From Spirochaetaceae bacterium (GTDB lineage: Bacteria > Spirochaetota > Spirochaetia > SZUA-6 > Fen-1364): a DNA stretch of 9,474 nt. Each line of letters opens with the position of its first letter. Within the stretch, counting starts at the first letter, position 1. The stretch is from the NCBI GenBank assembly GCA_003170115.1, contig PMZS01000040.1:1-9474 (forward strand), written 5' to 3'. Shown here piece after piece: positions 1-6,201 of this stretch. The notes under the pieces are model-generated. The model saw nothing but the letters and a program-made list of their open reading frames with translations, was not told the origin of the DNA and did no database searches. The translations under genes were made by a program, and so were the position numbers.

Positions 1-1
1 C

Positions 2-31
2 CATCCGGCCGGGGACAAGGGTTTCAAGTAG
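2..31 (+). other. possible 3' end of an upstream gene
   Basis: Reading from base 2, nine sense codons (HPAGDKGFK) are followed by a TAG stop at 29-31. The Lys-rich, polar tail would suit a protein C-terminus, but the piece is too short to recognise and could be chance. No clear terminator follows it, and 32-184 holds nothing I can identify. Confidence 0.15.
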
Positions 32-184
32 CCGTGCCCTAGACTTGCAATTAGACGGTCCGTCGTTTAAAATTGGCTGCAGTGGACTCCCCAGGCCTCT
101 TTGGTGGAGAGAACCAACATTCCTTGCAGATTGGAGAAAGCTAGTCTATTTTACGTGCCAGTGAGCACGCTTGAGGACACTGAA

Positions 185-385
185 TCAGAGCACCACTTCC
201 AGGGGCTTTTCCCTCAGCGCACTAACTCTGAGCACCGAGAAGCCAAGCATGTTCCCTTGCGCGTCGACCTTTTCCATGACCTGATCGTTCGGTGTCTCTC
301 TGAAATATCCAGGTTTCTTGTCGAACACAACCTCCAGGTAGTCGCCCTCAGCATCAAACCAAATCTTCAAATTCTTTTCGGCCAT
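185..385 (-). CDS. DUF2283 family small protein, putative antitoxin
   Basis: A 66-residue protein with the DUF2283 pattern: an N-terminal beta hairpin around FDAEGDYLEVVF (residues 10-21) and a second strand pair around VDAQGNMLGFSVL (40-52). The family is normally 60-80 residues, so this copy looks complete. The ATG at 383-385 is preceded by GAGAGGGG at about seven bases. It starts inside the end of the upstream minus-strand gene (19-base overlap), so the two are probably co-transcribed and translationally coupled. DUF2283 proteins often sit beside small toxin-like genes and are suspected antitoxins; that role here is inferred from context. The upstream partner appears truncated, so this may be an orphan antitoxin. 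Confidence 0.8.
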   Translation of the reverse strand: MAEKNLKIWFDAEGDYLEVVFDKKPGYFRETPNDQVMEKVDAQGNMLGFSVLRVSALREKPLEVVL

Positions 386-921
386 AGAAGAACCCCTCTC
401 TTCATTCGATCAGTGAGATAGGCGGTGAGGACGAAAGCCTTCTCACCCATGATTTTGACCACCACGCAAAGATACTTATCGCCAACCATCGTGCCCATAT
501 AGAAACGGTAGTACAGTCTCGCCGCTTGCGGGTTCCAGAAATGATGGCCACATAGATTCCAGAAATTCTGCCCACCCCAAGGAGAGGCAGAATGGGCGAA
601 ATGCCTCACGGTGGGGTGGATCGCGGGCAACGGTAGGTTGAGGATGGGGACGCGCTGGCCCGACCTCCCGCGCGAACAGCCGGCAACGATTTGTTCATAA
701 TCGCTCATGTCACTCCCCTGGACCGTGACTTCGACGCCAAGAATCTCGGTGTCGAAGGGCACCACAAGGTTGTCTTCGAGCATCGTGCAGAAGCCAATTA
801 TCTGTTCGGACTCTCCATAGGCGTCGACGACGGCCTCGGCGATCATCCGGTCGAGCCTGGGGCTGGATGGGGACTTGCCGTGAGACTTTCTCTCGGGCGG
901 TGTTCTCTCATCTCCGGCCAT
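367..921 (-). CDS. chimeric protein: calcium-binding-like N-terminus joined to a PBECR-like toxin tail
   Basis: This 184-residue reading frame starts at the ATG at 919-921, which has an ideal GAGGAG five bases upstream. The frame is open further upstream to 1122, but that extension has no such site. Residues about 24-99 contain DRMIAEAVVDAYGESEQ and MLEDNLVVPFDTEILGVEV, resembling a small bacterial family usually annotated as calcium-binding. Residues about 134-180 contain ARLYYRFYMGT, GDKYLCVVVKI and AFVLTAYLTDRMKRG, resembling the C-terminal strands of PBECR/barnase-EndoU-RelE-fold toxins often encoded before DUF2283 genes. The connecting residues 100-133 are Trp/His/Asn-rich and match neither. 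I infer a deletion that fused two genes in frame and removed the front of the toxin, so nuclease activity is doubtful. The stop overlaps the DUF2283 start by 19 bases. Family names are from memory of motif patterns. Confidence 0.6.
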   Translation of the reverse strand: MAGDERTPPERKSHGKSPSSPRLDRMIAEAVVDAYGESEQIIGFCTMLEDNLVVPFDTEILGVEVTVQGSDMSDYEQIVAGCSRGRSGQRVPILNLPLPAIHPTVRHFAHSASPWGGQNFWNLCGHHFWNPQAARLYYRFYMGTMVGDKYLCVVVKIMGEKAFVLTAYLTDRMKRGVLLWPKRI

Positions 922-1164
922 TGTTCTCCTCAGGCTTTCAAGACCGGTAGAGGGATAGAGGAGAGTCCTGCTGCCTGTCCGATCTTGCACGTCCAGATTG
1001 ATGAGCTTCGAACTCGCCGCTATAGGCAAAAGAGCAGCGATAGATGATCTCCTTTGAACGTACGATAACGGGGGCAGCCCTGTATATTGGAATAGAAAGT
1101 GCTTCCACGAGCACTCGATCAAGGAAGTATCTGTTCTCTTCGCCGTTTGACCCTCGTCGGGCTC

Positions 1165-1193
1165 TTGCCACGGTGTCTCAGAAGTGTTACACT
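1165..1193 (+). promoter_or_regulatory. sigma70-type promoter for the RelB/RelE-type pair
   Basis: A TTGCCA -35 element (1165-1170) lies 17 bases before a TACACT -10 element (1188-1193). This matches consensus at 5/6 and 4/6 positions with ideal spacing. Transcription would start near 1200, just before the GGAGG site at 1201-1205, giving a very short leader. It reads into the antitoxin gene at 1212. Confidence 0.55.
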
Positions 1194-1194
1194 T
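1182..1194. promoter_or_regulatory. palindromic operator candidate over the -10 box
   Basis: AAGTGT-T-ACACTT is a perfect palindrome with six-base arms around a single central base, and it completely covers the predicted -10 hexamer. Ribbon-helix-helix antitoxins typically repress their own operon by binding such short palindromes at the promoter. The product of the gene starting at 1212 is the obvious candidate ligand. Function is inferred from position and symmetry. Confidence 0.5.
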
Positions 1195-1211
1195 GGGGCT
1201 GGAGGTACGTA

Positions 1212-1439
1212 ATGCCTACCAAGAATCCGCGCATCAACGTTGCTCTGGAGAAACCGATTTATTCTCTGATCGCGAGAATGGCTCAGGAGAGAGGATTGTC
1301 CCTGTCCATGGTGACTCGCGACTTGGTCCGGGAAGCTCTGGAAATCCATGAGGATGCTGTGCTTGTCCGCGTCGCGGATGAGCGCGTTGCCGCACTGGCC
1401 GGTCGCAAAACCTTGGCGCACACTGAAGTCTGGGAATAG
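1212..1439 (+). CDS. ribbon-helix-helix antitoxin, RelB-like
   Basis: A 75-residue protein with the ribbon-helix-helix layout: a basic N-terminal strand (PRINVALEKPIYSLI, residues 7-21), then helix A (ARMAQERGLSLS) and helix B (MVTRDLVREALE). An acidic/mixed tail (residues about 45-75) would wrap the toxin. The ATG at 1212 has GGAGG six bases upstream; the frame is open to 1044 but that extension lacks a ribosome site and crosses the promoter. It lies two bases before the RelE-type toxin gene, the usual antitoxin-first order. Its product probably neutralises that toxin and represses the operon through the palindrome at 1182-1194. It could equally be labelled CopG/Arc-like; the antitoxin role is strongly supported by context. 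Confidence 0.85.
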   Translation: MPTKNPRINVALEKPIYSLIARMAQERGLSLSMVTRDLVREALEIHEDAVLVRVADERVAALAGRKTLAHTEVWE

Positions 1440-1441
1440 AG

Positions 1442-1720
1442 GTGCCCTACCGCATCCGGTATCATCCGGACGTCAAAGCGAAGGACATTTCCAAACTCAA
1501 CCGAACTATCCAGAAACGGATCAAGACCGCCATCGAGCAGAGGCTTCTAGTGTCCCCCGAGAAGTACTCCGAGCCATTGAGAAGAACACTGAAAGGCTAT
1601 AGAAAGCTGAGGGTTGGGGACTATCGGATCGTTCTGAAAATTGAAGGCGCAGATATCCTGATTCTGGGTATTTACCACCGACAGGATGTCTACGAGAGAA
1701 TGGAGTGGCGGAGTCAGTAG
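1442..1720 (+). CDS. RelE/ParE superfamily toxin
   Basis: A 92-residue protein of the usual RelE/ParE length. It opens with the YRIRYHPDVKAKDISKL strand-helix start, continues with a helical stretch, and ends in the core strands KGYRKLRVGDYRIVLKI (51-67) and ILILGIYHRQDVYE (72-85). Lys51, Arg54/Arg57, Arg62, His79 and Tyr84 are positioned like the basic and aromatic residues RelE-type mRNA interferases use on the ribosome, so it is probably an active translation-blocking RNase. It starts with GTG two bases after the antitoxin stop, which suggests translational coupling. A terminator-like hairpin follows at 1758-1780. A gyrase-targeting ParE role cannot be excluded, but the RelE-like C-terminus is the better match. 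Confidence 0.87.
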   Translation: MPYRIRYHPDVKAKDISKLNRTIQKRIKTAIEQRLLVSPEKYSEPLRRTLKGYRKLRVGDYRIVLKIEGADILILGIYHRQDVYERMEWRSQ

Positions 1721-1757
1721 TTCCCCCGCAAGAGGCGCGGCGGTCTTGCCTTGTTTC

Positions 1758-1780
1758 GCCAACCTCTGGCTGGCTTTTTT
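1758..1780 (+). terminator. rho-independent terminator after the RelE-type gene
   Basis: GCCAACC and GGCTGGC form a seven-pair stem with one mismatch around a TCT loop. Six T residues (1775-1780) follow directly. It lies 37 bases after the toxin stop codon on the same strand and would end the two-gene transcript. Confidence 0.6.
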
Positions 1781-1810
1781 CCGCTCTGTGAAAGGACGGC
1801 AAGTTAAAAC

Positions 1811-1897
1811 AAAGGGAGACGTCACAAAGTAACCGCCATCTTTGGCTTCCTGAAGAGTGAGAGCGACTTTCCCATCGCTCACAGTGCACTGTTTCAT
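1811..1897 (-). pseudogene. possible N-terminal fragment of a HicB-type antitoxin gene
   Basis: From the ATG at 1895-1897 the minus strand reads KVALTLQEAKDGGYFVTSPF, a strand-turn-strand like the start of HicB/UPF0150 partial-RNase-H antitoxins, where glycine-rich 'GGYFV' precedes a proline. After Phe the similarity stops abruptly: the frame continues as a basic stretch that runs antisense through the terminator and the RelE-type gene, so only about 29 residues look authentic. No strong ribosome site or HicA-like partner is visible. I read it as a remnant of another toxin-antitoxin locus; a chance match is possible. Confidence 0.35.
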
Positions 1898-2277
1898 CTG
1901 GACTGGAATATTGCGTCGGTGCTTTCACACGTCAATCGCTCTCCGCAGGCTTCATCATGCGTCGCGCAGTTCCTCTTTCTCCTGATTCCTGAACCGGACG
2001 CGGATAACGTCCTCGATCAATGGCGACACTGGGGGACGTTCCGACGGTAGAACGCCTCTTCTCCCTCCCCATCCGGCTTGTCCAGATAAATCTTCGATTT
2101 GGTTCTAGAGTTTGTCGCAGGGCTTCCCGAACATGGAGTCCCCCGCAATTACTCTCGTCGGAGGAGCAAGGGTGGTGGATGCAGAGATCCTTCTTGATCC
2201 CGGCGGTGAGAGTGCGGGTTGACAGGTTGCCGGTCGATTGGGAGACTTCCCTCCAGGGGGTCTGCATGGGGCAGGAG

Positions 2278-2293
2278 TTGACCGTTGAGTCAA
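2278..2293. promoter_or_regulatory. small inverted repeat upstream of the cyclase gene
   Basis: TTGAC and GTCAA form an inverted repeat separated by six bases, 50 bases before the cyclase start. The left arm overlaps a TTGACC that could act as a -35 box, but no good -10 hexamer follows at 16-18 bases. It may be an operator or part of the promoter region; five-base arms occur easily by chance. Confidence 0.2.
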
Positions 2294-2342
2294 TCGTGAA
2301 AGATCCCGGGAAACGAGCTCTTTTCCGACGGATGAATGACGG

Positions 2343-4298
2343 ATGACGGAACAGAAAAAAGCAGCCTTCGACAGGTATCTGGAGCAGAAGCATGATCAAC
2401 TCGGCAACGCAATCCACGACTTGTGGCTGGCCAGGGATGAAGCGTTCTGGGCAACAGACCCCTACTACTACCTGCGCCTGGGAGAGCTGGCGGATACCTT
2501 CGGCCAATCCATGTTCGCCCACGATATTTTCAGGGAAGGCTTGAAGTTCTTCCCGGAACATGCACGCTTGACCCAGCTCTTCAGCCTCTCCCTGATCAAA
2601 TGCGGTTTCCTTCTCACTGCCCGGGACCTGCTCACTGGCATGGTGAAGCGGGGTCACTTCGACGAAGAGACGCTTGGCATTCTTGGCCGGGTCTACAAGG
2701 AGATGTGGCTGATCGAAGGCGGCGGCGCTCCTGATCACCCGCACCTTGCAAAATCCCGCGAGTTGTACCTCGGGGCCTTCAACCGCAGCAATGGATCCTA
2801 TTCAGGGATCAACGCGGCGAGCCTCAGCCTGATAATGGGAGACGGCAAAAAAGCCGAGCACCTGGCACGGAAGGTGATTCGGCTCTGCGCCGCGCGGTGG
2901 CGGAAGCCGCCCTACGCGGACTATTGGACCGTGGCAACGATTGCGGAGGCATTTCTGCTGCTGGGGCGCCACGAGCAGGCTGCAAGATACTATGGCATCG
3001 CACGGACAAAAGGCGCGCATAACTATTCCAACCTGGCCAGCACCCGGCGGCAACTCAACCTTCTCGCTCGCTATGCCGCGGTCGACCCGAAGGTCATGGA
3101 GACCCTGCGCATTCCACCGGTCGTCGCATTTTCGGGCCACATGCTCGACCCCGCGGATCAAAAACGGCCACGCTTTCCAGAAACAGCCGTCGAGCCCGTG
3201 AAACGACGCATTGCCGACATGCTGAAAAAGCTCGACGTGCGAATCGGCTATGCCTCCGCGGCATGCGGGTCCGACGTACTTTTTCATGAATGCCTGCAGG
3301 AGCGCGGAGGAGAAAGCAATGTGGTGCTTCCTTTTGCGCGCAAGGATTTCTTCGAGACAAGTGTGAGCTTCGCGGGACCCGCGTGGGTCAGGAGAGTGGA
3401 AGCAGTCCTTGCCGGCAGCTCCGTCGTGGAGCAAGCCACCCGCGGCGGGTACGGAGGGGAAGACCGGCTTTTCTCGTACGCCAACCAGTTGATCATGGGC
3501 AAGGCGATACTTCGGAGTCGATTCCTGGAGACGGAACCGCTGCTCATCGCCGCGTGGGACGGAGTGCACAGGGGGAGGCCGGGGGGAACCTGGGAATGTA
3601 TCGAGAGGTGGAAAGGTGGCGGCTTTCCCTATACGGTGATCGACCCATCAAACGCCGCGATCGAAGAACACGCCGGCAGGGACCGGGATCAGGCAGGCAA
3701 GAGGTCACGCGTCAGCAGATCGAGGCGAAGGAGCGGGACCTCATCGAATGCCGGTCGACAGACCGTGGCCATCCTCTTCGCTGATCTGGTCGGATACAGC
3801 CGGCTCCAGGAAGAGCAGATACCGAACTACGTCCAGGGTTTTCTCAGGGCCCTGGCCGAGACGGTACATCGCACCGGCCACGAACCGCTCTATAAGAACT
3901 CGTGGGGGGATGCGGTCTGCTTCATGTTCGCCGAACCTCTTCAGGCGGCGGATTGCGCCCTGGCAATGCGCGACATGATCCGTCACACCGATTGGACCCG
4001 GCTGCAGCTGCCGAAAGATCTCAACATCCGCATCGGCTTGCACGCCGGTCCCGTGTACAGCTTCCGCGAACCGCTGCAGGAAAGGCGCAATTTTTTCGGC
4101 TCTCACGTCAATCAGGCCGCCCGCATTGAACCAATCACCAGCCCGGGGAATGTCTATTCAAGCGAGTCTTTCGCCGCACTGCTGCTCACGGATGTGAGGA
4201 ACCACTTTGACTGCCGCTATGTCGGCGTCATCGTGCTGCCGAAAGAATTCGGAAGTTATCCGATATATCATATCAAGCGCGTGACGGAAGTGGGATGA
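2343..4298 (+). CDS. TPR-S sensor / SLOG-like / class III nucleotide cyclase fusion protein
   Basis: A 651-residue cytoplasmic protein with three parts. Residues about 20-250 are helical repeats of the TPR-S (TRAFs-binding-like) type, with YYYLRLGELADTFGQ and NGSYSGINAASL as hallmarks. Residues about 259-436 look like a Rossmann-type domain: GHMLDP, GYASAACGSDVLFHE, VVLPF, LIAAWDG; SLOG-like is my best guess. After an Arg/Ser-rich linker (450-472), residues 473-647 are a class III cyclase: ILFADLVGYS with metal Asp481, SWGDAV with metal Asp523, and GSHVNQAARIE with Asn590 and Arg594. The canonical base-selecting positions are Asn519 and Asn583, fitting neither standard adenylyl (Lys/Asp) nor guanylyl (Glu/Cys) cyclases. 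It probably senses a threat and makes a cyclic nucleotide. It starts at the first ATG after an in-frame TGA (2337-2339), with a weak ribosome site. A TIR gene follows after four bases. Confidence 0.88.
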   Translation: MTEQKKAAFDRYLEQKHDQLGNAIHDLWLARDEAFWATDPYYYLRLGELADTFGQSMFAHDIFREGLKFFPEHARLTQLFSLSLIKCGFLLTARDLLTGMVKRGHFDEETLGILGRVYKEMWLIEGGGAPDHPHLAKSRELYLGAFNRSNGSYSGINAASLSLIMGDGKKAEHLARKVIRLCAARWRKPPYADYWTVATIAEAFLLLGRHEQAARYYGIARTKGAHNYSNLASTRRQLNLLARYAAVDPKVMETLRIPPVVAFSGHMLDPADQKRPRFPETAVEPVKRRIADMLKKLDVRIGYASAACGSDVLFHECLQERGGESNVVLPFARKDFFETSVSFAGPAWVRRVEAVLAGSSVVEQATRGGYGGEDRLFSYANQLIMGKAILRSRFLETEPLLIAAWDGVHRGRPGGTWECIERWKGGGFPYTVIDPSNAAIEEHAGRDRDQAGKRSRVSRSRRRSGTSSNAGRQTVAILFADLVGYSRLQEEQIPNYVQGFLRALAETVHRTGHEPLYKNSWGDAVCFMFAEPLQAADCALAMRDMIRHTDWTRLQLPKDLNIRIGLHAGPVYSFREPLQERRNFFGSHVNQAARIEPITSPGNVYSSESFAALLLTDVRNHFDCRYVGVIVLPKEFGSYPIYHIKRVTEVG

Positions 4299-4302
4299 GG
4301 AC

Positions 4303-5328
4303 ATGGCAAAGAAAAAAAGCCCCCGAAGAAAAACAAGAAAGAAGACGGCACCGCGGAAGAAAACCGCCCGCAAGCGCGTGGCGAAACGCCCCGCGAAAAA
4401 ATCGAAAAAGCGGTCCGTAAGACGGAAAAAACGGAGCACCCCGAAGCGGGTCGTGAAGCGGAAGAAACGTCCCGCCGCGCGCCGGAAGCCCAGGAAAGGC
4501 AAGAAACGTAAAGCTCGCACCTCAAAACGCAAGGTCGCTCGTAAAGCCCGCCGCACCGTCGGCCGCAAGGCTTCCCGGAAGGTTACCCGAAAGCGGCCCA
4601 AGTCCGCGACGAGAAAGCGCACGCGTTCCAGGCAAGCGGCGGCAAAGAAGAAATCCGCCCGGAAAAAGCCAGCCGCAAAATCGCGGTCAGTCCGGAAGCC
4701 GGGCAAATCGCGCATTACGAAGCGCAAACCCGCGGCGCGCAAACTTCGAAAGAAGCCCGTGCGCAGAAAGACCGCCGCAAAATCAAGAGGCAGGGCAAAA
4801 ACGGTCCGTCGTTTTCCGAAGGCTCCGGCACGCGTGGCCCGCAAGCGCGCGAGCGGCTTTTCCCTGCGCAAGTTTGCCGCGCGCCTGGGACCTCTCGTCA
4901 AGCCTCCGATAGAGGCATACACGGGAGGCAAGCCGTATATCTTTGCAAGCTACTCTCACAAAAACATCAAAGAGGTGTTCTGGAGCATCAAGAAGCTTTC
5001 GGAGAGCCGCTTCAGGATCTGGTATGACGAAGGCATCGAACCGGGCAACGAGTGGCCTGAAGAAGTGGGGCGAGCGCTCACGGGGTGCAACCTGTTCCTG
5101 GTTTTCATGAGCCCGGCCGCGATGGAGTCCAGGAATGTGCGCAACGAGATCAACTTCGCTTCCAGCGATAACAAGAGCATGATGGTGGTGTTCCTGCAGC
5201 CTGCCGAGCTGTCAGAAGGGATGAAGCTGCAGATTGGGACCGTGCAGTTCATCCACAAATATGAGTTGACGGACAACGAGTTCCTGGAAAAAATGAAGAA
5301 GGTCCTCGACCCCGAGCTTCGAATATAG
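4303..5328 (+). CDS. TIR-domain effector with histone H1-like basic N-terminal region
   Basis: A 341-residue protein in two parts. About 100 of residues 1-190 are Lys or Arg, interspersed with Ala, Pro, Ser and Thr. There is no Asp or Glu before Glu204. This composition resembles bacterial histone H1-like/AlgP-type tails and should bind DNA, RNA or another polyanion. Residues about 209-338 are a TIR domain: KPYIFASYSHKN (strand A), FRIWYDEGIEPGNEWPEEV (BB-loop region), LFLVFMSPAAMESRNVRNE and MMVVFLQP. Glu282 in VRNEINFA aligns with the catalytic Glu of NAD-cleaving TIRs, though the usual Trp-Cys before it is absent. The likely role is NAD depletion or signal-nucleotide production when activated. 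It begins four bases after the cyclase gene, so they are almost certainly one transcript. No cyclic-nucleotide-binding, SAVED or STING domain is visible, so the activation route is unknown. Confidence 0.87.
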   Translation: MAKKKSPRRKTRKKTAPRKKTARKRVAKRPAKKSKKRSVRRKKRSTPKRVVKRKKRPAARRKPRKGKKRKARTSKRKVARKARRTVGRKASRKVTRKRPKSATRKRTRSRQAAAKKKSARKKPAAKSRSVRKPGKSRITKRKPAARKLRKKPVRRKTAAKSRGRAKTVRRFPKAPARVARKRASGFSLRKFAARLGPLVKPPIEAYTGGKPYIFASYSHKNIKEVFWSIKKLSESRFRIWYDEGIEPGNEWPEEVGRALTGCNLFLVFMSPAAMESRNVRNEINFASSDNKSMMVVFLQPAELSEGMKLQIGTVQFIHKYELTDNEFLEKMKKVLDPELRI

Positions 5329-5387
5329 AACCGAGGCGCGTCTTCGGCAGGAAGCTTGCAGGCCGCGGATAGTCCTGCTCTCGAAAC

Positions 5388-5416
5388 TCGCGAAGAAGGC
5401 TGTCGCGAAGAAGGCT
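5388..5416 (+). repeat. 14-base tandem repeat, two copies
   Basis: TCGCGAAGAAGGCT occurs at 5388-5401 and again at 5403-5416 with one base between. It lies in the untranslated gap after the TIR gene and abuts a TTGACA sequence at 5416-5421. It could be a regulator site or simple slippage; two copies are too few to infer more. Confidence 0.6.
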
Positions 5417-5448
5417 TGACATTTCCTGCTGTCTTCTCTGAAGATAAT
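5416..5448 (+). promoter_or_regulatory. possible promoter of the secreted-protein gene
   Basis: A perfect TTGACA (5416-5421) is followed by GATAAT (5443-5448), 22 bases before the GTG start at 5470. The 21-base spacing is longer than the usual 16-18, so either the promoter is weak, it needs an activator, or the match is fortuitous. If real, the downstream gene can be expressed separately from the cyclase-TIR transcript. Confidence 0.3.
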
Positions 5449-5469
5449 AACCGTTCTGGAGGGTCTGAT

Positions 5470-6201
5470 GTGAGCAAGAATTGCCTCCTCATCCTTCTCT
5501 GCTTCGTTTCAGGCATCTCCTCTGGTCAATCACAAGAGAGCGAACCGGCGAACAACAGCGCGACGGCGTCTGGCGCGCCGACTATTCATTATGCCTTCGT
5601 TGGGGAATCCAGCGGGATCCAGGTTGTCATCGACCTCGATAAGTTCGTCATTGAATGGTTCGAAAAAAATGTGGCAGGGTTCGACCGAATGGGTCAGACA
5701 GAGAAGGACGATATTGCCAGAAGGCTGCTTGCCGACGACTCGCTGGACTATGTCGACATACGGCTTGTAAATAAGACGAGCGAGACAATATTGCTGAATG
5801 TCATGGAAGATACTCTCACTGTTTCATTCAAGAAAGCTCTGGCAAAGTACAGACCTGACGCGGAAAACACGAACTACCCGTCACGGCTCGTGGAGGATTC
5901 GCACACGGAGGTCCGATTTCCCATTGCCACTACAACGGACGCAAAGATGGGAATTGGACGCCTTGCGGCAAGCCTTTCACGAATTGACTACCTGATTCGG
6001 AGTGACCTTCAGAGAGGACCCATATCTGATCCTGCGCAGGCAAACGGAGGCGCGTCGGAGAGGCCAGAAGCCAGGATGGCACCGATCGCAAGATCAATTC
6101 TTGAGCAGGATCTGTTCGGTGAGTTCTTTCTTGGAGAAGAGGGATTGGCGATTCCACTCGTGTTCAGGATATCAACGACCGACGTCGAAGAACATCAATA
6201 G
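5470..6201 (+). CDS. secreted protein of unknown function
   Basis: A 243-residue protein I do not recognise. The chosen GTG start at 5470 has GGAGGG six bases upstream and leads straight into a signal peptide (Lys, then LLILLCFVSGISSG, with cleavage likely near residue 18-20). The frame is open back to a TTG at 5356, but that extension has no ribosome site and would bury the signal peptide. The mature part has a strand-rich stretch (TIHYAFVGESSGIQVVIDLD), the segment YVDIRLVNKTSETILLNV that looks like an immunoglobulin-like beta sandwich, and a hydrophilic, probably helical C-terminal half. No catalytic motif is evident. It follows the TIR gene by 141 bases on the same strand and converges on the caspase-like gene. 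It may accompany either neighbour; a periplasmic or outer-surface location is inferred. Confidence 0.75.
   Translation: MSKNCLLILLCFVSGISSGQSQESEPANNSATASGAPTIHYAFVGESSGIQVVIDLDKFVIEWFEKNVAGFDRMGQTEKDDIARRLLADDSLDYVDIRLVNKTSETILLNVMEDTLTVSFKKALAKYRPDAENTNYPSRLVEDSHTEVRFPIATTTDAKMGIGRLAASLSRIDYLIRSDLQRGPISDPAQANGGASERPEARMAPIARSILEQDLFGEFFLGEEGLAIPLVFRISTTDVEEHQ

Larger units (their letters stand above)
1781..2342. other. 562-base region without an intact gene; possible gene debris
   Basis: No convincing complete gene lies here. Three pieces resemble protein fragments. The first is the HicB-like start at 1811-1897 (minus). The second is a minus-strand piece at about 1955-2100, reading IYLDKPDGEGEEAFYRRN and, after a one-base frame change near 2020, IEDVIRVRFRNQEKEELRDA, ending in two stops. 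The third is a plus-strand piece at 2133-2222, where an ATG leads into ITLVGGARVVDAEILLDPGG and a stop, vaguely like an amidohydrolase N-terminus. A long minus-strand frame across 1932-2744 is mostly antisense to the cyclase gene and is not accepted. The picture is a deletion or recombination scar beside the defence-like operon. Confidence 0.4.

Noticed and set aside
1044..1211. Longer start for the antitoxin gene
   Set aside because: The extension crosses the predicted promoter and palindrome and has no ribosome site, whereas the ATG at 1212 has GGAGG at ideal spacing.
1932..2744. 270-residue minus-strand reading frame across the cyclase start
   Set aside because: Much of it is antisense to the TPR-S coding sequence, and the rest is low-similarity text over the debris region; no coherent domain.
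2802..3569. 255-residue minus-strand reading frame
   Set aside because: Lies wholly antisense to the clearly coding cyclase fusion gene and shows no domain pattern.
3290..3784. 164-residue plus-strand frame inside the cyclase gene
   Set aside because: Alternate-frame shadow; the main frame encodes uninterrupted conserved motifs on both sides.
4158..4931. 257-residue minus-strand reading frame opposite the basic TIR tail
   Set aside because: Its Arg/Phe/Leu-rich, repetitive composition is the antisense image of the Lys/Arg codons in the TIR gene; it has no recognisable motif.
5388..5416. Tandem repeat as a CRISPR array
   Set aside because: Only two 14-base copies with one base between them and no spacers or cas genes.
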